Source: Bacteroidaceae bacterium (lineage in GTDB: Bacteria; Bacteroidota; Bacteroidia; Bacteroidales; Bacteroidaceae). Taken from it: a stretch of 56,128 nt of DNA. Position numbers and translations under genes: made by a program. The stretch covers positions 1-56,128 of the forward strand of contig CAAGHW010000010.1 of assembly GCA_900769765.1 (NCBI GenBank), written 5' to 3'. Positions 32,761 through 41,668 of the stretch are shown here, one piece after another. The notes under the pieces were generated by a model. It searched no databases. It saw only the letters and a program-made list of their open reading frames with translations, and had not been told where the DNA came from. Within the stretch, counting starts at the first letter, position 1. The number at the start of each line of letters is the position of its first letter.

Positions 32761-33528
32761 TTACCCCATTTTTCCCGTTAGATAAGCCTTGGTACGTTCA
32801 TCAGAAGGGTTTGAGAACATTGTTTCGGTGTCGCCATATTCGACAAGTTCGCCCAAATACATAAACATAGACTTTGATGATATACGTTTTGCCTGTCCCA
32901 TATTGTGGGTAACGATGAGGATTGTGACCTCTTTCTGCAACTCCATCAATAGTTCCTCTATATGCTTTGTGGCAATAGGATCGAGAGCCGACGTAGGTTC
33001 GTCCATCAACAACACATCGGGTTTCATTGCCAAGGCACGAGCTATACACAAACGTTGTTGCTGACCGCCAGAGAGGAATGTACCCTTCTTATTCAACACA
33101 TCCTTTACCTCTTCCCACAATGCAACGCTCTTCAAGCAACGCTCTACGGTGGCATCCTTCTCGGCCTTTGAAAGTTTGATGCCGTTAAGGGCAAAGCCCG
33201 AGAGAACATTGTCGTAGATACTCATTGTTGGGAACGGTGCAGGGCGCTGGAATACCATACCCACACGGCGACGCACATCTATGGGCTCCATTGACAGGAT
33301 ATTCTCGCCATTGAGCAGGATTTCACCGTCCACACGAATATTGTCATATAGATTATGCATAAGGTTTACGGCACGCAACAGGGTTGATTTACCACAACCC
33401 GAAGGTCCCATAATAGCAGTGATTGTATTACGCTCGATAGCCGCCGACACATATTTCACCGCCATCGTCTGCTTGGTATATGATACACAAGTCTTCTTAA
33501 ATTCAAGTATTGGTATTACTGATTCCAT
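32761..33528 (-). CDS. pstB: phosphate ABC transporter ATPase PstB
   Basis: The 255-residue ATPase has Walker A GPSGCGKST, the signature LSGGQQQRLCIARAL, Walker B LLMDEPTSALDP and the PstB-typical VFQRPAPFPTMSIYDNV. It powers import of phosphate through PstA and PstC at the cytoplasmic membrane. It is the last gene of the porin-pstSCAB operon and overlaps pstA by 13 bases. No separate phoU follows. Confidence 0.95.
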   Translation of the reverse strand: MESVIPILEFKKTCVSYTKQTMAVKYVSAAIERNTITAIMGPSGCGKSTLLRAVNLMHNLYDNIRVDGEILLNGENILSMEPIDVRRRVGMVFQRPAPFPTMSIYDNVLSGFALNGIKLSKAEKDATVERCLKSVALWEEVKDVLNKKGTFLSGGQQQRLCIARALAMKPDVLLMDEPTSALDPIATKHIEELLMELQKEVTILIVTHNMGQAKRISSKSMFMYLGELVEYGDTETMFSNPSDERTKAYLTGKMG

Positions 33529-34382
33529 TTCTTTGCAAGATATTTTGATAATATATTAAGAGTGAGTACAAACAACAAGAGAAAGAGCGATGCGCCCCAA
33601 ATCAACTCTTGAAGGTTGGGGTCGTTGAAGAACTCCCAGATAAGCAGAGGTACTGCAGAGATTGGTTTATCGACAGCAAAGCGGATAAACGAACAGCCAA
33701 GAGCTGTGAACATCAGCGGTGCAGTCTCACCGATAACTCGTGAGATAGCGAGAAGAACACCTGTAAAAATGCCACCGAATGCTGCCGGCAGTTGCACTTT
33801 CATCATCACTCGCGCATTGTTGCCACCAAGAGCCAATCCAGCCTCTTTCAATGATGACGGAAGTATTTTCAAAGTCTCTTCGGTCGAGCGAACAATGAGC
33901 GGCAACATCATAATACAGAGCGCTACGCTACCGGCAATAGCTGAATAACCTTTCATTGGGACAACCACCCAGATGTAAGTTATAATACCTATGATTACCG
34001 ATGGTGTACCCTGCAAGAGGTCGGTCAGGTAGCTTACAAATTGTGCAAAACGGTTCTTGCCGTTCTCAGCCAGAAATGCGCCACAGAGAATACCTAATGG
34101 CACTGCTACTACAATAGCCATTCCGAGCATAATCATTGTACCGATAATACCGTTTGCAATACCTCCGGGAATAGGTTCTCCTGCCTCGATAGCTTTCATC
34201 GCCTTATACGCCGTTGGTGTAGGCTCAGTAAAGAAAGCCCAAGAAAGCTGGTCGTAACCACGCAGAAACACTTCTCCCAGAATGGCCACCAAGGGAACGG
34301 CTGTTAATGCAGCAAACAGACAAACTCCCCATAGCATTATTTTGTCTTTTGCCAAACGATGTCTAATTTTCAATAAATTCAT
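33516..34382 (-). CDS. pstA: phosphate ABC transporter permease PstA
   Basis: This 288-residue permease has six membrane helices and the inner-membrane ABC loop EAGLALGGNNARVMMKVQLPAAF (written here in part), which contacts PstB. The start at 34382 (MNLLKIRHRLAKDK) lies 1 base after the pstC stop and is preferred to the ATG 18 bases upstream that overlaps it. It forms the channel with PstC. Confidence 0.92.
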   Translation of the reverse strand: MNLLKIRHRLAKDKIMLWGVCLFAALTAVPLVAILGEVFLRGYDQLSWAFFTEPTPTAYKAMKAIEAGEPIPGGIANGIIGTMIMLGMAIVVAVPLGILCGAFLAENGKNRFAQFVSYLTDLLQGTPSVIIGIITYIWVVVPMKGYSAIAGSVALCIMMLPLIVRSTEETLKILPSSLKEAGLALGGNNARVMMKVQLPAAFGGIFTGVLLAISRVIGETAPLMFTALGCSFIRFAVDKPISAVPLLIWEFFNDPNLQELIWGASLFLLLFVLTLNILSKYLAKKWNQ

Positions 34383-34383
34383 T

Positions 34384-35241
34384 TTATGATATTCTTGCAC
34401 GTTTAATCATTATTTTACCTATCATATTAATTACAGCTGTTATCAAAAACAAGATAAGTCCAATTGCGATGAGCGACGAGAGGCGTAAACCATCCGCTTC
34501 ACCAAATTGATTAGCAATAATTGAAGCCATTGAATTTCCTGTAGAAGTAATGGAATTGGGTATATTATTTGTATTACCGATAAGCATAGTTACAGTCATT
34601 GTCTCACCCAAAGCACGACCTATAGCCAACACATACGACGAAAATATACCAGAACCGGCAACCGGGAATACTACTTTTCGGATAACCTCGGCACGCGTTG
34701 CTCCAAGGCTGTAAGCACCCTCTTTGAGGTCATTAGGCACCATCTTTATAAATTCAGCACTGAGCGATGCTGCGTAAGGAATAATCATTATTGCCAAGAC
34801 CAAAGAAGCCGTAAGAATTCCTGAACCTTGCGGTGATATTTCGAGAGCCATAACAACAGGGCGTAAAGTATAGAAGCCCCACAAACCATAAATAATTGAT
34901 GGAATACCCGCCAATAAATCGGTTACGGTACTTAACACCGCTGCCACTTTTGTCCCTTTAAAGTACTCACCCACGAACAATGCAACAGGGAGCGAAAATG
35001 GAATACAAAAGATGAGCGCAAGGAGCGTAGTCATAAGTGTACCTGTTATAAAAGGTAAAGCACCATACTGTTCCGCCCCCTCGGTATAGCTCCACTCCGA
35101 CGATGTAAGAAAATTGAAGAATCCGAAATATTCAAAAGCATCATACGCATCAGTGACGAGGGCATAAACTATACCCCCGCACACAATCGGCATCATAAGT
35201 GCTGCAATAAATAATACTACTCTATATATTTTATCATTCAT
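34384..35241 (-). CDS. pstC: phosphate ABC transporter permease PstC
   Basis: The 285-residue protein has six helices and the EAA-type loop KEGAYSLGATRAEVIRKVV that docks to PstB, with LAGIPSIIYGLWGF as a further PstC mark. It lies 9 bases behind pstS and just before pstA. It belongs to the high-affinity phosphate importer. Confidence 0.93.
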   Translation of the reverse strand: MNDKIYRVVLFIAALMMPIVCGGIVYALVTDAYDAFEYFGFFNFLTSSEWSYTEGAEQYGALPFITGTLMTTLLALIFCIPFSLPVALFVGEYFKGTKVAAVLSTVTDLLAGIPSIIYGLWGFYTLRPVVMALEISPQGSGILTASLVLAIMIIPYAASLSAEFIKMVPNDLKEGAYSLGATRAEVIRKVVFPVAGSGIFSSYVLAIGRALGETMTVTMLIGNTNNIPNSITSTGNSMASIIANQFGEADGLRLSSLIAIGLILFLITAVINMIGKIMIKRARIS

Positions 35242-35250
35242 AGAATTTCA

Positions 35251-36312
35251 TTATTTCATTATTGCCGTTCCATCATAAGTAACGCACTTCAGATTTTTCA
35301 AACTCAACTCCTTTGCTTTAGCAGGAAGAGGAGCATAATGCACTTCCGAAGTAATCTTCTGTGCCTCATCAGAAAGGATATACTTTAAGAGGTCGAGTGT
35401 TGCTACGGCTTGCTCTTTTGAACGATCGGAGTAGTTCTGCTCTTTGTAAATAATCATCCAAGTGAAGGTTGAGATTGGATATGCACCTGCTGCATCGGAA
35501 TTAGTGATTGAGCAACGTGTGTCCGCAGGAATCTCACCCGAAGCGGCTGCAGAGATACTTTCAGCTGTAGGGTCAACAATCTCGCCACGCTGATTCTTAA
35601 TTTTTGCGTATGCAATCTTTTGGGCAAATGCATATTCAGAGCCTACATAACCGATAGAATTCTTTGTTTCCTTGATTACGCCTGCGACACCGGGATTACC
35701 CTTTGCAGCCTGGCCCGAAGGGAAGTTCACAGATTTACCGGCACCATATTTCTCTTTCCACATAGGGCTGACCTTTGCAAGATAATCGGTAAAAACGAAT
35801 GTTGTACCAGAGCCTTCGGAACGATATACCGGAATTATTTTCTCTGCCGGAAGATTTACACCGGGATTAAGAGCCACCAAACGAGAATCGTTCCACATAT
35901 CTATTTCACCTGCAAAAATATCAGCTATCACGTCACCGGAGAGTACCAAATCTTTCACACCATCAAGGTTGTATGCTAAAACTACAGCACCCATACAAGT
36001 AGGAACGTGAACTACAGGAGCCATCTCTGCCATCTCCTTGTCCGATAGAAATGCATCACTACCTGCAAAATCTACAATTTTGTCGCGAAGATTACGTACA
36101 CCACCACCTGAACCGATACCACCATATGCTACTGCATCACCATTTACCTGAGCATACTCTTCAAATACCACGTTGTAGAAAGGAAGGGGGAATGTTGCAC
36201 CGGCTCCAGAAAGTTCCTGAGCCTTACGACCCTCATTTGTTACATTACTTCCACAAGATACTACTACAAATGCAAGTACCAATGTCATTACTGACGAAAA
36301 AATCTTTTTCAT
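35251..36312 (-). CDS. pstS: phosphate-binding lipoprotein PstS
   Basis: The 353-residue periplasmic binding protein has a lipoprotein signal ending in VVVSC, then LSGAGATFPLPFYN, the phosphate-binding GIGSGGG and SEGSGTTFVFTDYL. The start at 36312 is chosen because the signal peptide begins there. It captures phosphate and delivers it to PstCA. The porin gene lies 35 bases upstream, so outer and inner membrane uptake are made from one transcript. Confidence 0.93.
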   Translation of the reverse strand: MKKIFSSVMTLVLAFVVVSCGSNVTNEGRKAQELSGAGATFPLPFYNVVFEEYAQVNGDAVAYGGIGSGGGVRNLRDKIVDFAGSDAFLSDKEMAEMAPVVHVPTCMGAVVLAYNLDGVKDLVLSGDVIADIFAGEIDMWNDSRLVALNPGVNLPAEKIIPVYRSEGSGTTFVFTDYLAKVSPMWKEKYGAGKSVNFPSGQAAKGNPGVAGVIKETKNSIGYVGSEYAFAQKIAYAKIKNQRGEIVDPTAESISAAASGEIPADTRCSITNSDAAGAYPISTFTWMIIYKEQNYSDRSKEQAVATLDLLKYILSDEAQKITSEVHYAPLPAKAKELSLKNLKCVTYDGTAIMK

Positions 36313-36347
36313 ATAATTTAGTATTAGAATTTTAAACATTACCCTTT

Positions 36348-37328
36348 TTACAATCCAAAATAACAGCTGACGTATGCTGAGTATTTGTTTTCGGCACCCT
36401 CAACCTTTGGAAGATTAACTCTGAAATTAGGAGCAATCTTTACGTACTTTCCGAGTTTGAACTGAGCACCAATGATAGCAGCCTGCTCATCTTTTGATAT
36501 ATTCCAATTATCCTTTGAGTATAGATCGTCGAAACGTGCATACAGGGAGACATTCTTTGGCAGATTTACTGAGCCGAATACCGAATATCCAAATTGGTCA
36601 CGCCCCTCTTTGCCGGAAGCATTAAGCATGTGGTTATACTCTGCGCCAAGGCTAAATTTCTCGTTCTTGTAACCAATGAAACCAGCCATATTCACAACGT
36701 CGGCCTTTTCTCTCTCACCACTGTCGTTCAAACCTCCATACAAACGTATCTGTAAACCTTTGACCGGTGTGAGTGTTGCGCCCAAGCCATAATTGAAGCC
36801 ATTGCCTTTCTGAATCTTTTTGTAACCTTCACCATTAACTATTATAGCATCGGCAGATACCCAATCGGCGAATTTGTATGAAGCAGAGATACCGAGGTCG
36901 GCGCTGTTACCAAACTTGTACATATCCTGAAAAGATTTCATTATATAGCGATAACCCCAGAACTTCTCCTGAAAGTTGAACTGCGTTGTTGAGATAAGAC
37001 CTCCGTTCAATGTCAGATTTCCCGTTTTCCACGAAATCATTGCATTTTTGATATACGCGATACGTTGATAGTCACTCACATCGTTAGACTTACCTATATC
37101 CATTACTCCTTTTACAGAAAGTCCTTTGTTAAGTTTGTACTCATAACCAATGTAGCTGCGTTCCAAGTCAAATCCGACATTTGTCTTGTCACCGCTAAAA
37201 CCGGCATTCAAGTTTCCGAACACCTGTACAATAGCTTTTCCTTTAGGTTCTTCTACTTTTACTTCCTGCGCTTTTGTTGTTATACCGGCACAAGCCAAAA
37301 CTGCAACCAGAATAAATTTTGCTTTCAT
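36348..37328 (-). CDS. outer-membrane porin of the pst operon
   Basis: The 326-residue protein has a signal peptide (residues 1-20, ending TTKAQ) and then alternating beta-strands with aromatic ends up to the terminal phenylalanine-containing FGL, as in OprO/OprP-like porins. It heads the pst operon. A phosphate-selective porin is therefore likely, but selectivity cannot be read from the sequence. It has a minus-strand TACCTTTG box about 110 bases upstream. Confidence 0.82.
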   Translation of the reverse strand: MKAKFILVAVLACAGITTKAQEVKVEEPKGKAIVQVFGNLNAGFSGDKTNVGFDLERSYIGYEYKLNKGLSVKGVMDIGKSNDVSDYQRIAYIKNAMISWKTGNLTLNGGLISTTQFNFQEKFWGYRYIMKSFQDMYKFGNSADLGISASYKFADWVSADAIIVNGEGYKKIQKGNGFNYGLGATLTPVKGLQIRLYGGLNDSGEREKADVVNMAGFIGYKNEKFSLGAEYNHMLNASGKEGRDQFGYSVFGSVNLPKNVSLYARFDDLYSKDNWNISKDEQAAIIGAQFKLGKYVKIAPNFRVNLPKVEGAENKYSAYVSCYFGL

Positions 37329-37432
37329 AGTCTTTTAATTTTAATTTTTATTACTCAAAACAGATGTAAACAAGCAAGAGACGCTAGCTTTCTCTTCATG
37401 CAGCAACAACTGTTTTTCCAACTTTTCTACCG

Positions 37433-37440
37433 CAAAGGTA
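37433..37440 (-). promoter_or_regulatory. -7 box of porin-pst operon
   Basis: On the minus strand this reads TACCTTTG, a perfect -7 box, about 105 bases before the porin start. A TTTG at 37466-37469 (minus) is 25 bases away, longer than usual, which may mean activator-dependent use, for example by the PhoB-like regulator. I could not define a pho box. Confidence 0.5.
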
Positions 37441-37508
37441 TCGGCATAAAGTTTCATATCTGTTTCAAAAAAATTAGAGTTTCGTTAAGAAGATGTTATA
37501 AAAAAACA

Positions 37509-37537
37509 TCGTGCCATTCTTTAGAAGAACAGCACGA
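37509..37537 (-). terminator. terminator of the Na/Pi cotransporter gene
   Basis: tcgtgc/gcacga with an inner ttctt/aagaa pair forms a stem. On the minus strand it follows the cotransporter stop by about 30 bases and runs into seven T. Confidence 0.7.
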
Positions 37538-37565
37538 CACCTTATTTTATATATGTCAAAAATTA

Positions 37566-39386
37566 TTAGTTATGTATAAATCCACGTTCAAGATCCTGTG
37601 AGACATTTATCATAAAATCACCCATTCGTTCATATTCATTAACGATATCCATATAATAGACACTTGTATGATAGTTCTTGCCACCATTTTCAATATCCTC
37701 AATAACAGCATCCCTGAAATTGTTTCTTAAATTATTCAGGCGGTCCTCGGCATTATACGCATTTGTAATGTTCTGCAATTCGCCTTTATGTGCAGCAGAC
37801 AGGTTTTCAATCATCACATCATACGCAGCAAGTACAGCGTCAGCCATAGCATCAAGATTCTTTACAGTCTCGGCATCAAAATTCTTCTTGTGGACATTCT
37901 TTCTTGAGAGGATGCGACTTATTGTTTCACCCGAATCACCCAACGACTCCAGTTCGCCGACAATCTTGTACATCGCCTTGACTTTGATGGATGTATTCTC
38001 ACTGATTTCCTCGGCCGACACACCATTGAGAAATGCTGCAATCTCATACTCTATGCGGTCAGAAATCTCTTCATACTTGACAAGTTTCTCTCTCAACTCT
38101 TCAAACCTGCCCGTATCAGCCTCCGCTACCGCATCCTTTGCATAGACAGCACCGTTCTTTGAAATTTGCGCAAAATGGATTACTTCATTAAATGCCTGTT
38201 CTACAGAAAGTTCAGGTGTCGCAAGAGGACCTGCCGAAATATATTTGAGTTTGAAGACCTCCTTCTCCTGATTTTTTGGTGAACGTATAATTAAGCACAC
38301 AGCCTTTGCAATCCATTTTGTAAACCACACCAGAATCAGGGTATTTGTAACATTGAACAATGTATGCAACATTGACAATCCGTACAAGGCTGCTGTACCC
38401 TCAGACGAAGTAGAGTCTGTTACAACAAAGCCATCTGCAGCCGGATTAGGCAACCCGAACAAAGTTTCGGTAATATAACCGACCAATTGCAAGAATGGAC
38501 GGTAAAAAATCAATGCCCATATTACTCCGAACAGATTGAATATCGTATGTGACATTGCAGCACGTTTTGCCTGTGTGTTTCCAACAGACGCAGCAATGTT
38601 TGCGGTTATGGTTGTACCTATATTCTCGCCAAGCACCATTGCACAAGCCATATCAAAAGGAATCCAACCCATACTGAGCATGATAAGAGTTATAGCCATT
38701 GTTGCAGACGAAGACTGCAGTATAAGTGTCAATACCGTTCCAAAAGCAAGGAACAGAAGCACTGAGCCAAAGCCGTGTGCAGCCCAAGACGTCACAAACT
38801 CCAACACTTCGGGTGTCTGACGAAGGTCAGGCACAGAATCTTTCATAAAAGAAAGGCCTAAGAAAAGCAAACAGAAGCCAACAATAAGTTCACCTATATT
38901 CTTGCGATTATCCTTCTTAGAATTTGAAAACAGGAAACCGAAAAGCATCAATGGCACAGCCAGGATAGAGATATCGGCTTTGAATCCTAACCATGACACC
39001 ATCCATGCCGTAACGGTTGTACCGATATTTGCACCCATTATCACTCCGATAGCCTGAGTAAGTGTCAGAAGTCCTGCATTTACAAAGCTGACAACCATTA
39101 CAGTAGTTGCCGATGATGATTGTATTATAGAGGTAATACCCAAACCGGTCATCACCCCTTTGAAAGGATTAGATGTCATGGCAGACAAAAATCCTCTAAG
39201 TCTCTCTCCGGCCGCCTTCTGCAATCCGGAACTCATTAAATTCATTCCATACAGGAACATTCCCAATGCTCCCAATAATGTAAATAGTTGTAGAATATTC
39301 ATAGTTTTGTTTTTATGTTCTGCAAAAACCGTCGAACAAGTTCCTGCCATTATTACTGATGCAAAGAAAATGTAAAAATGTTTCAT
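37566..39386 (-). CDS. Na/Pi cotransporter with PhoU-like C-terminal domain
   Basis: The 606-residue protein has an N-terminal export-like segment, then the NptA fold with two copies of the QSSSATT signature (GLGITSIIQSSSATTVMVV and TLILQSSSATMAITL) in about eight helices. The last 200 residues form helices like PhoU. The start at 39386 (MKHFYIF) fits a signal; an upstream ATG at 39446 would lie close to the divergent regulator promoter. It should import phosphate with sodium. Its PhoU part could also talk to the nearby sensor kinase. Confidence 0.9.
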   Translation of the reverse strand: MKHFYIFFASVIMAGTCSTVFAEHKNKTMNILQLFTLLGALGMFLYGMNLMSSGLQKAAGERLRGFLSAMTSNPFKGVMTGLGITSIIQSSSATTVMVVSFVNAGLLTLTQAIGVIMGANIGTTVTAWMVSWLGFKADISILAVPLMLFGFLFSNSKKDNRKNIGELIVGFCLLFLGLSFMKDSVPDLRQTPEVLEFVTSWAAHGFGSVLLFLAFGTVLTLILQSSSATMAITLIMLSMGWIPFDMACAMVLGENIGTTITANIAASVGNTQAKRAAMSHTIFNLFGVIWALIFYRPFLQLVGYITETLFGLPNPAADGFVVTDSTSSEGTAALYGLSMLHTLFNVTNTLILVWFTKWIAKAVCLIIRSPKNQEKEVFKLKYISAGPLATPELSVEQAFNEVIHFAQISKNGAVYAKDAVAEADTGRFEELREKLVKYEEISDRIEYEIAAFLNGVSAEEISENTSIKVKAMYKIVGELESLGDSGETISRILSRKNVHKKNFDAETVKNLDAMADAVLAAYDVMIENLSAAHKGELQNITNAYNAEDRLNNLRNNFRDAVIEDIENGGKNYHTSVYYMDIVNEYERMGDFMINVSQDLERGFIHN

Positions 39387-39456
39387 AGACGTTACAAAAA
39401 ATATTACAAAATGATTAAATCTTAACCGGCATATTCTTCGACTCAATTATTCTCCC

Positions 39457-39464
39457 TATCTTCG
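39457..39464 (+). promoter_or_regulatory. -7 box of phoB-like gene
   Basis: TATCTTCG is 22 bases before the ATG of the response regulator. The 100-base divergent region it shares with the Na/Pi gene could hold binding sites for the regulator itself, but none was recognised. Confidence 0.5.
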
Positions 39465-39486
39465 CAACGGAACAAAAAAAAGCATT

Positions 39487-40185
39487 ATGGCTACAGAACG
39501 TATATTGATTGTAGATGATGAGGAAACACTTTGCGAGGTGTTGAAACTCAACCTTGAAAATGAAGGCTATGACGTGGATATTGCTTTTAATGCGGAACAG
39601 GCATTGACTCTTGACTTGAAACAATACTCACTCATTCTTCTTGATATAATGATGGGGGAAATAAGCGGTATCAAGATGGCAAAGATGCTTAAAGCAGATG
39701 TTACAACTGCCGATATTCCCATCATATTCTGCACAGCACGCGACAGCGAGGACGATATGATTATGGGGTTGAACATTGGCGCCGACGATTATATAATGAA
39801 GCCATACACTGTGCGAAATGTCATAGCGCGTGTAAAAAGCGTATTACGCCGCACGAACGGTCACAAAGCAAACACCCATGTAACAGAAAAGAGCAATATC
39901 CTGCAAGTTGAAGGTTTGGTACTTGACCTTGAATTCAAGCGTTGCACGATAGACGACATTGAAATTAAACTTGCAAAAAAAGAGTTCGAACTATTGGCAT
40001 ATCTTATCTCACATCGCGGAAAGATTTGCTCTCGCGAACAGATTCTCAGCCGCGTGTGGAGCGACGAGGTTGTCGTGCTCGACCGCACCATTGATGTAAA
40101 CATAACCCGATTACGTTCCAAGATAGGAACATACGGCTCATATATTGTAACACGTTCAGGTTTTGGTTATGGTTTCCGCGATTAA
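39487..40185 (+). CDS. PhoB/OmpR-family response regulator
   Basis: The 232-residue protein has a receiver domain with the acid pair D10-D11, phospho-acceptor Asp53 in LILLDIMMG and a lysine in YIMKPYT. A winged-helix DNA-binding domain follows (FELLAYLISHRGKICSREQIL to VTRSGFGYGF). It is co-transcribed with the histidine kinase and sits beside the phosphate genes, so PhoB-like control of phosphate starvation is likely but inferred from context. An RprY-type role is the alternative. Confidence 0.88.
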   Translation: MATERILIVDDEETLCEVLKLNLENEGYDVDIAFNAEQALTLDLKQYSLILLDIMMGEISGIKMAKMLKADVTTADIPIIFCTARDSEDDMIMGLNIGADDYIMKPYTVRNVIARVKSVLRRTNGHKANTHVTEKSNILQVEGLVLDLEFKRCTIDDIEIKLAKKEFELLAYLISHRGKICSREQILSRVWSDEVVVLDRTIDVNITRLRSKIGTYGSYIVTRSGFGYGFRD

Positions 40186-41605
40186 ACTATCATACCACAA
40201 GCGACTGTTCCTTATGTTGCTTGCATTCTCATGGAGCATTATACTCTGCTTTGTCGGGTTTCAATATACAAGAGAGAAGCAGTATAAGTCAGAATTCGTA
40301 AATGCCCAACTGCAATTATACAACAAACACCTGATTGAGAGGATTGAAAACGGGTATTCTTATGAAGATTATATAAATACTCATGAAAAACCTTTCGATG
40401 AGCTACGCATATCAGTCATAGCATTTTCGGGTGCCGTTGTTTATGACAACATGCTGTTGATAGACTCGCTTGACAATCACAAGATGCGCCCTGAAATTGC
40501 AGGTTCGTTAAAGAAGGGTTCAGCATATCATATCGGGCGACAATCGGCGAGTGATGGACGAGAATATTTTTACTCAGCCACAAAAGGAGAAAGGGTTATT
40601 GTACGTACAGCCATTCCTTATTCAGCCGACTTACGCGAACTTTTGCGTGCCGACTGGACATTTCTGGGAATAATGATTTCAGTGAGCCTTGTAATGAGCA
40701 TCCTTGCCTATTTTGCCACACGCAGATTAGGAAAGAACATTGAACGTCTGAACCGTTTTGCTGAAAAAGCCGAAAATGGAGAGGCTTTTGATGAGAACGA
40801 GCCATTCCCCAATGACGAACTTGGCTCTATCTCCAATCATATAGTACAGCTTTACGCTCAATGGCAGCAAACCATCAAGGATAGAGATATTGCTTATGAA
40901 GCAACTTTACGTGAAGAACAAGAGAAAATGCGAATCAAGCGTCAACTCACCAATAATATAAACCACGAGCTAAAGACACCTGTTGCATCCATACAGGTTT
41001 GTCTTGAGACACTGCTTTCAGGAATAAACATAAGCGAAGAGAAACGTCAGGAGCTCATCGAGAGATGTTACGCCAACAATGAACGTCTGCGCCGTCTGTT
41101 GGGCGATGTCTCGCTGATTACACGCATGGAAGACGGCAGCCAGCTCATAGGCAAAGAGTCTGTAGCAATAAACAACATCATAGACGAGATTGCCGAAGAA
41201 TTGGAGATAATGCCCGAAGAGGAACGTTTCATGCTACACAGCAATTTCAACGAGCAGGTTATTGTTGACGGAAACTTGTCACTGATAGCGTCCATTTTCC
41301 GCAACCTGACAGAAAATGCCATAGCATATTCCGGTGGAAAGAACATTTATATCTCTTTGGTTGAGAACAATGAGAATTATTGCAGAATATACTTTGAGGA
41401 TGACGGTTGCGGTGTAGATGAGAAACAGCTCCCTCGCCTGTTCGAGAGATTCTACCGGGTTGATAAGGGACGCTCGCGCCAAATGGGCGGAACAGGTCTC
41501 GGACTTGCCATTGTAAAGCACGCCGTACAGTTCCATGGCGGAACAATCACCGTCTGCAACCGCCAAAGCGGCGGACTAAGATTCGAATTCACGCTAAAGA
41601 AATAA
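40169..41605 (+). CDS. PhoR-like sensor histidine kinase
   Basis: This 478-residue kinase has two membrane helices (near residues 12-30 and 168-188) around a periplasmic sensor domain, then a HAMP-like stretch. The H-box NNINHELKTP has the phospho-accepting His near residue 266. The ATPase boxes are N (ENAIAYSGG), G1 (DDGCGVDEKQL) and G2 (MGGTGLGLAIVKH). The ATG at 40169 overlaps the regulator by 17 bases. It would sense a signal at the cell surface, perhaps phosphate status, and phosphorylate the regulator. Confidence 0.88.
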   Translation: MVSAIKLSYHKRLFLMLLAFSWSIILCFVGFQYTREKQYKSEFVNAQLQLYNKHLIERIENGYSYEDYINTHEKPFDELRISVIAFSGAVVYDNMLLIDSLDNHKMRPEIAGSLKKGSAYHIGRQSASDGREYFYSATKGERVIVRTAIPYSADLRELLRADWTFLGIMISVSLVMSILAYFATRRLGKNIERLNRFAEKAENGEAFDENEPFPNDELGSISNHIVQLYAQWQQTIKDRDIAYEATLREEQEKMRIKRQLTNNINHELKTPVASIQVCLETLLSGINISEEKRQELIERCYANNERLRRLLGDVSLITRMEDGSQLIGKESVAINNIIDEIAEELEIMPEEERFMLHSNFNEQVIVDGNLSLIASIFRNLTENAIAYSGGKNIYISLVENNENYCRIYFEDDGCGVDEKQLPRLFERFYRVDKGRSRQMGGTGLGLAIVKHAVQFHGGTITVCNRQSGGLRFEFTLKK

Positions 41606-41617
41606 ACCCTACAAGAC

Positions 41618-41652
41618 AAAACAAGGCACTTCGCGACGAAGTGCCTTGTTTT
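41618..41652. terminator. bidirectional terminator behind sensor kinase and nagB fusion
   Basis: A perfect 16-base stem (aaaacaaggcacttcg/cgaagtgccttgtttt) with a 3-base loop stands between the two converging genes. Confidence 0.85.
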
Positions 41653-41668
41653 CATTTATTGATAACTG

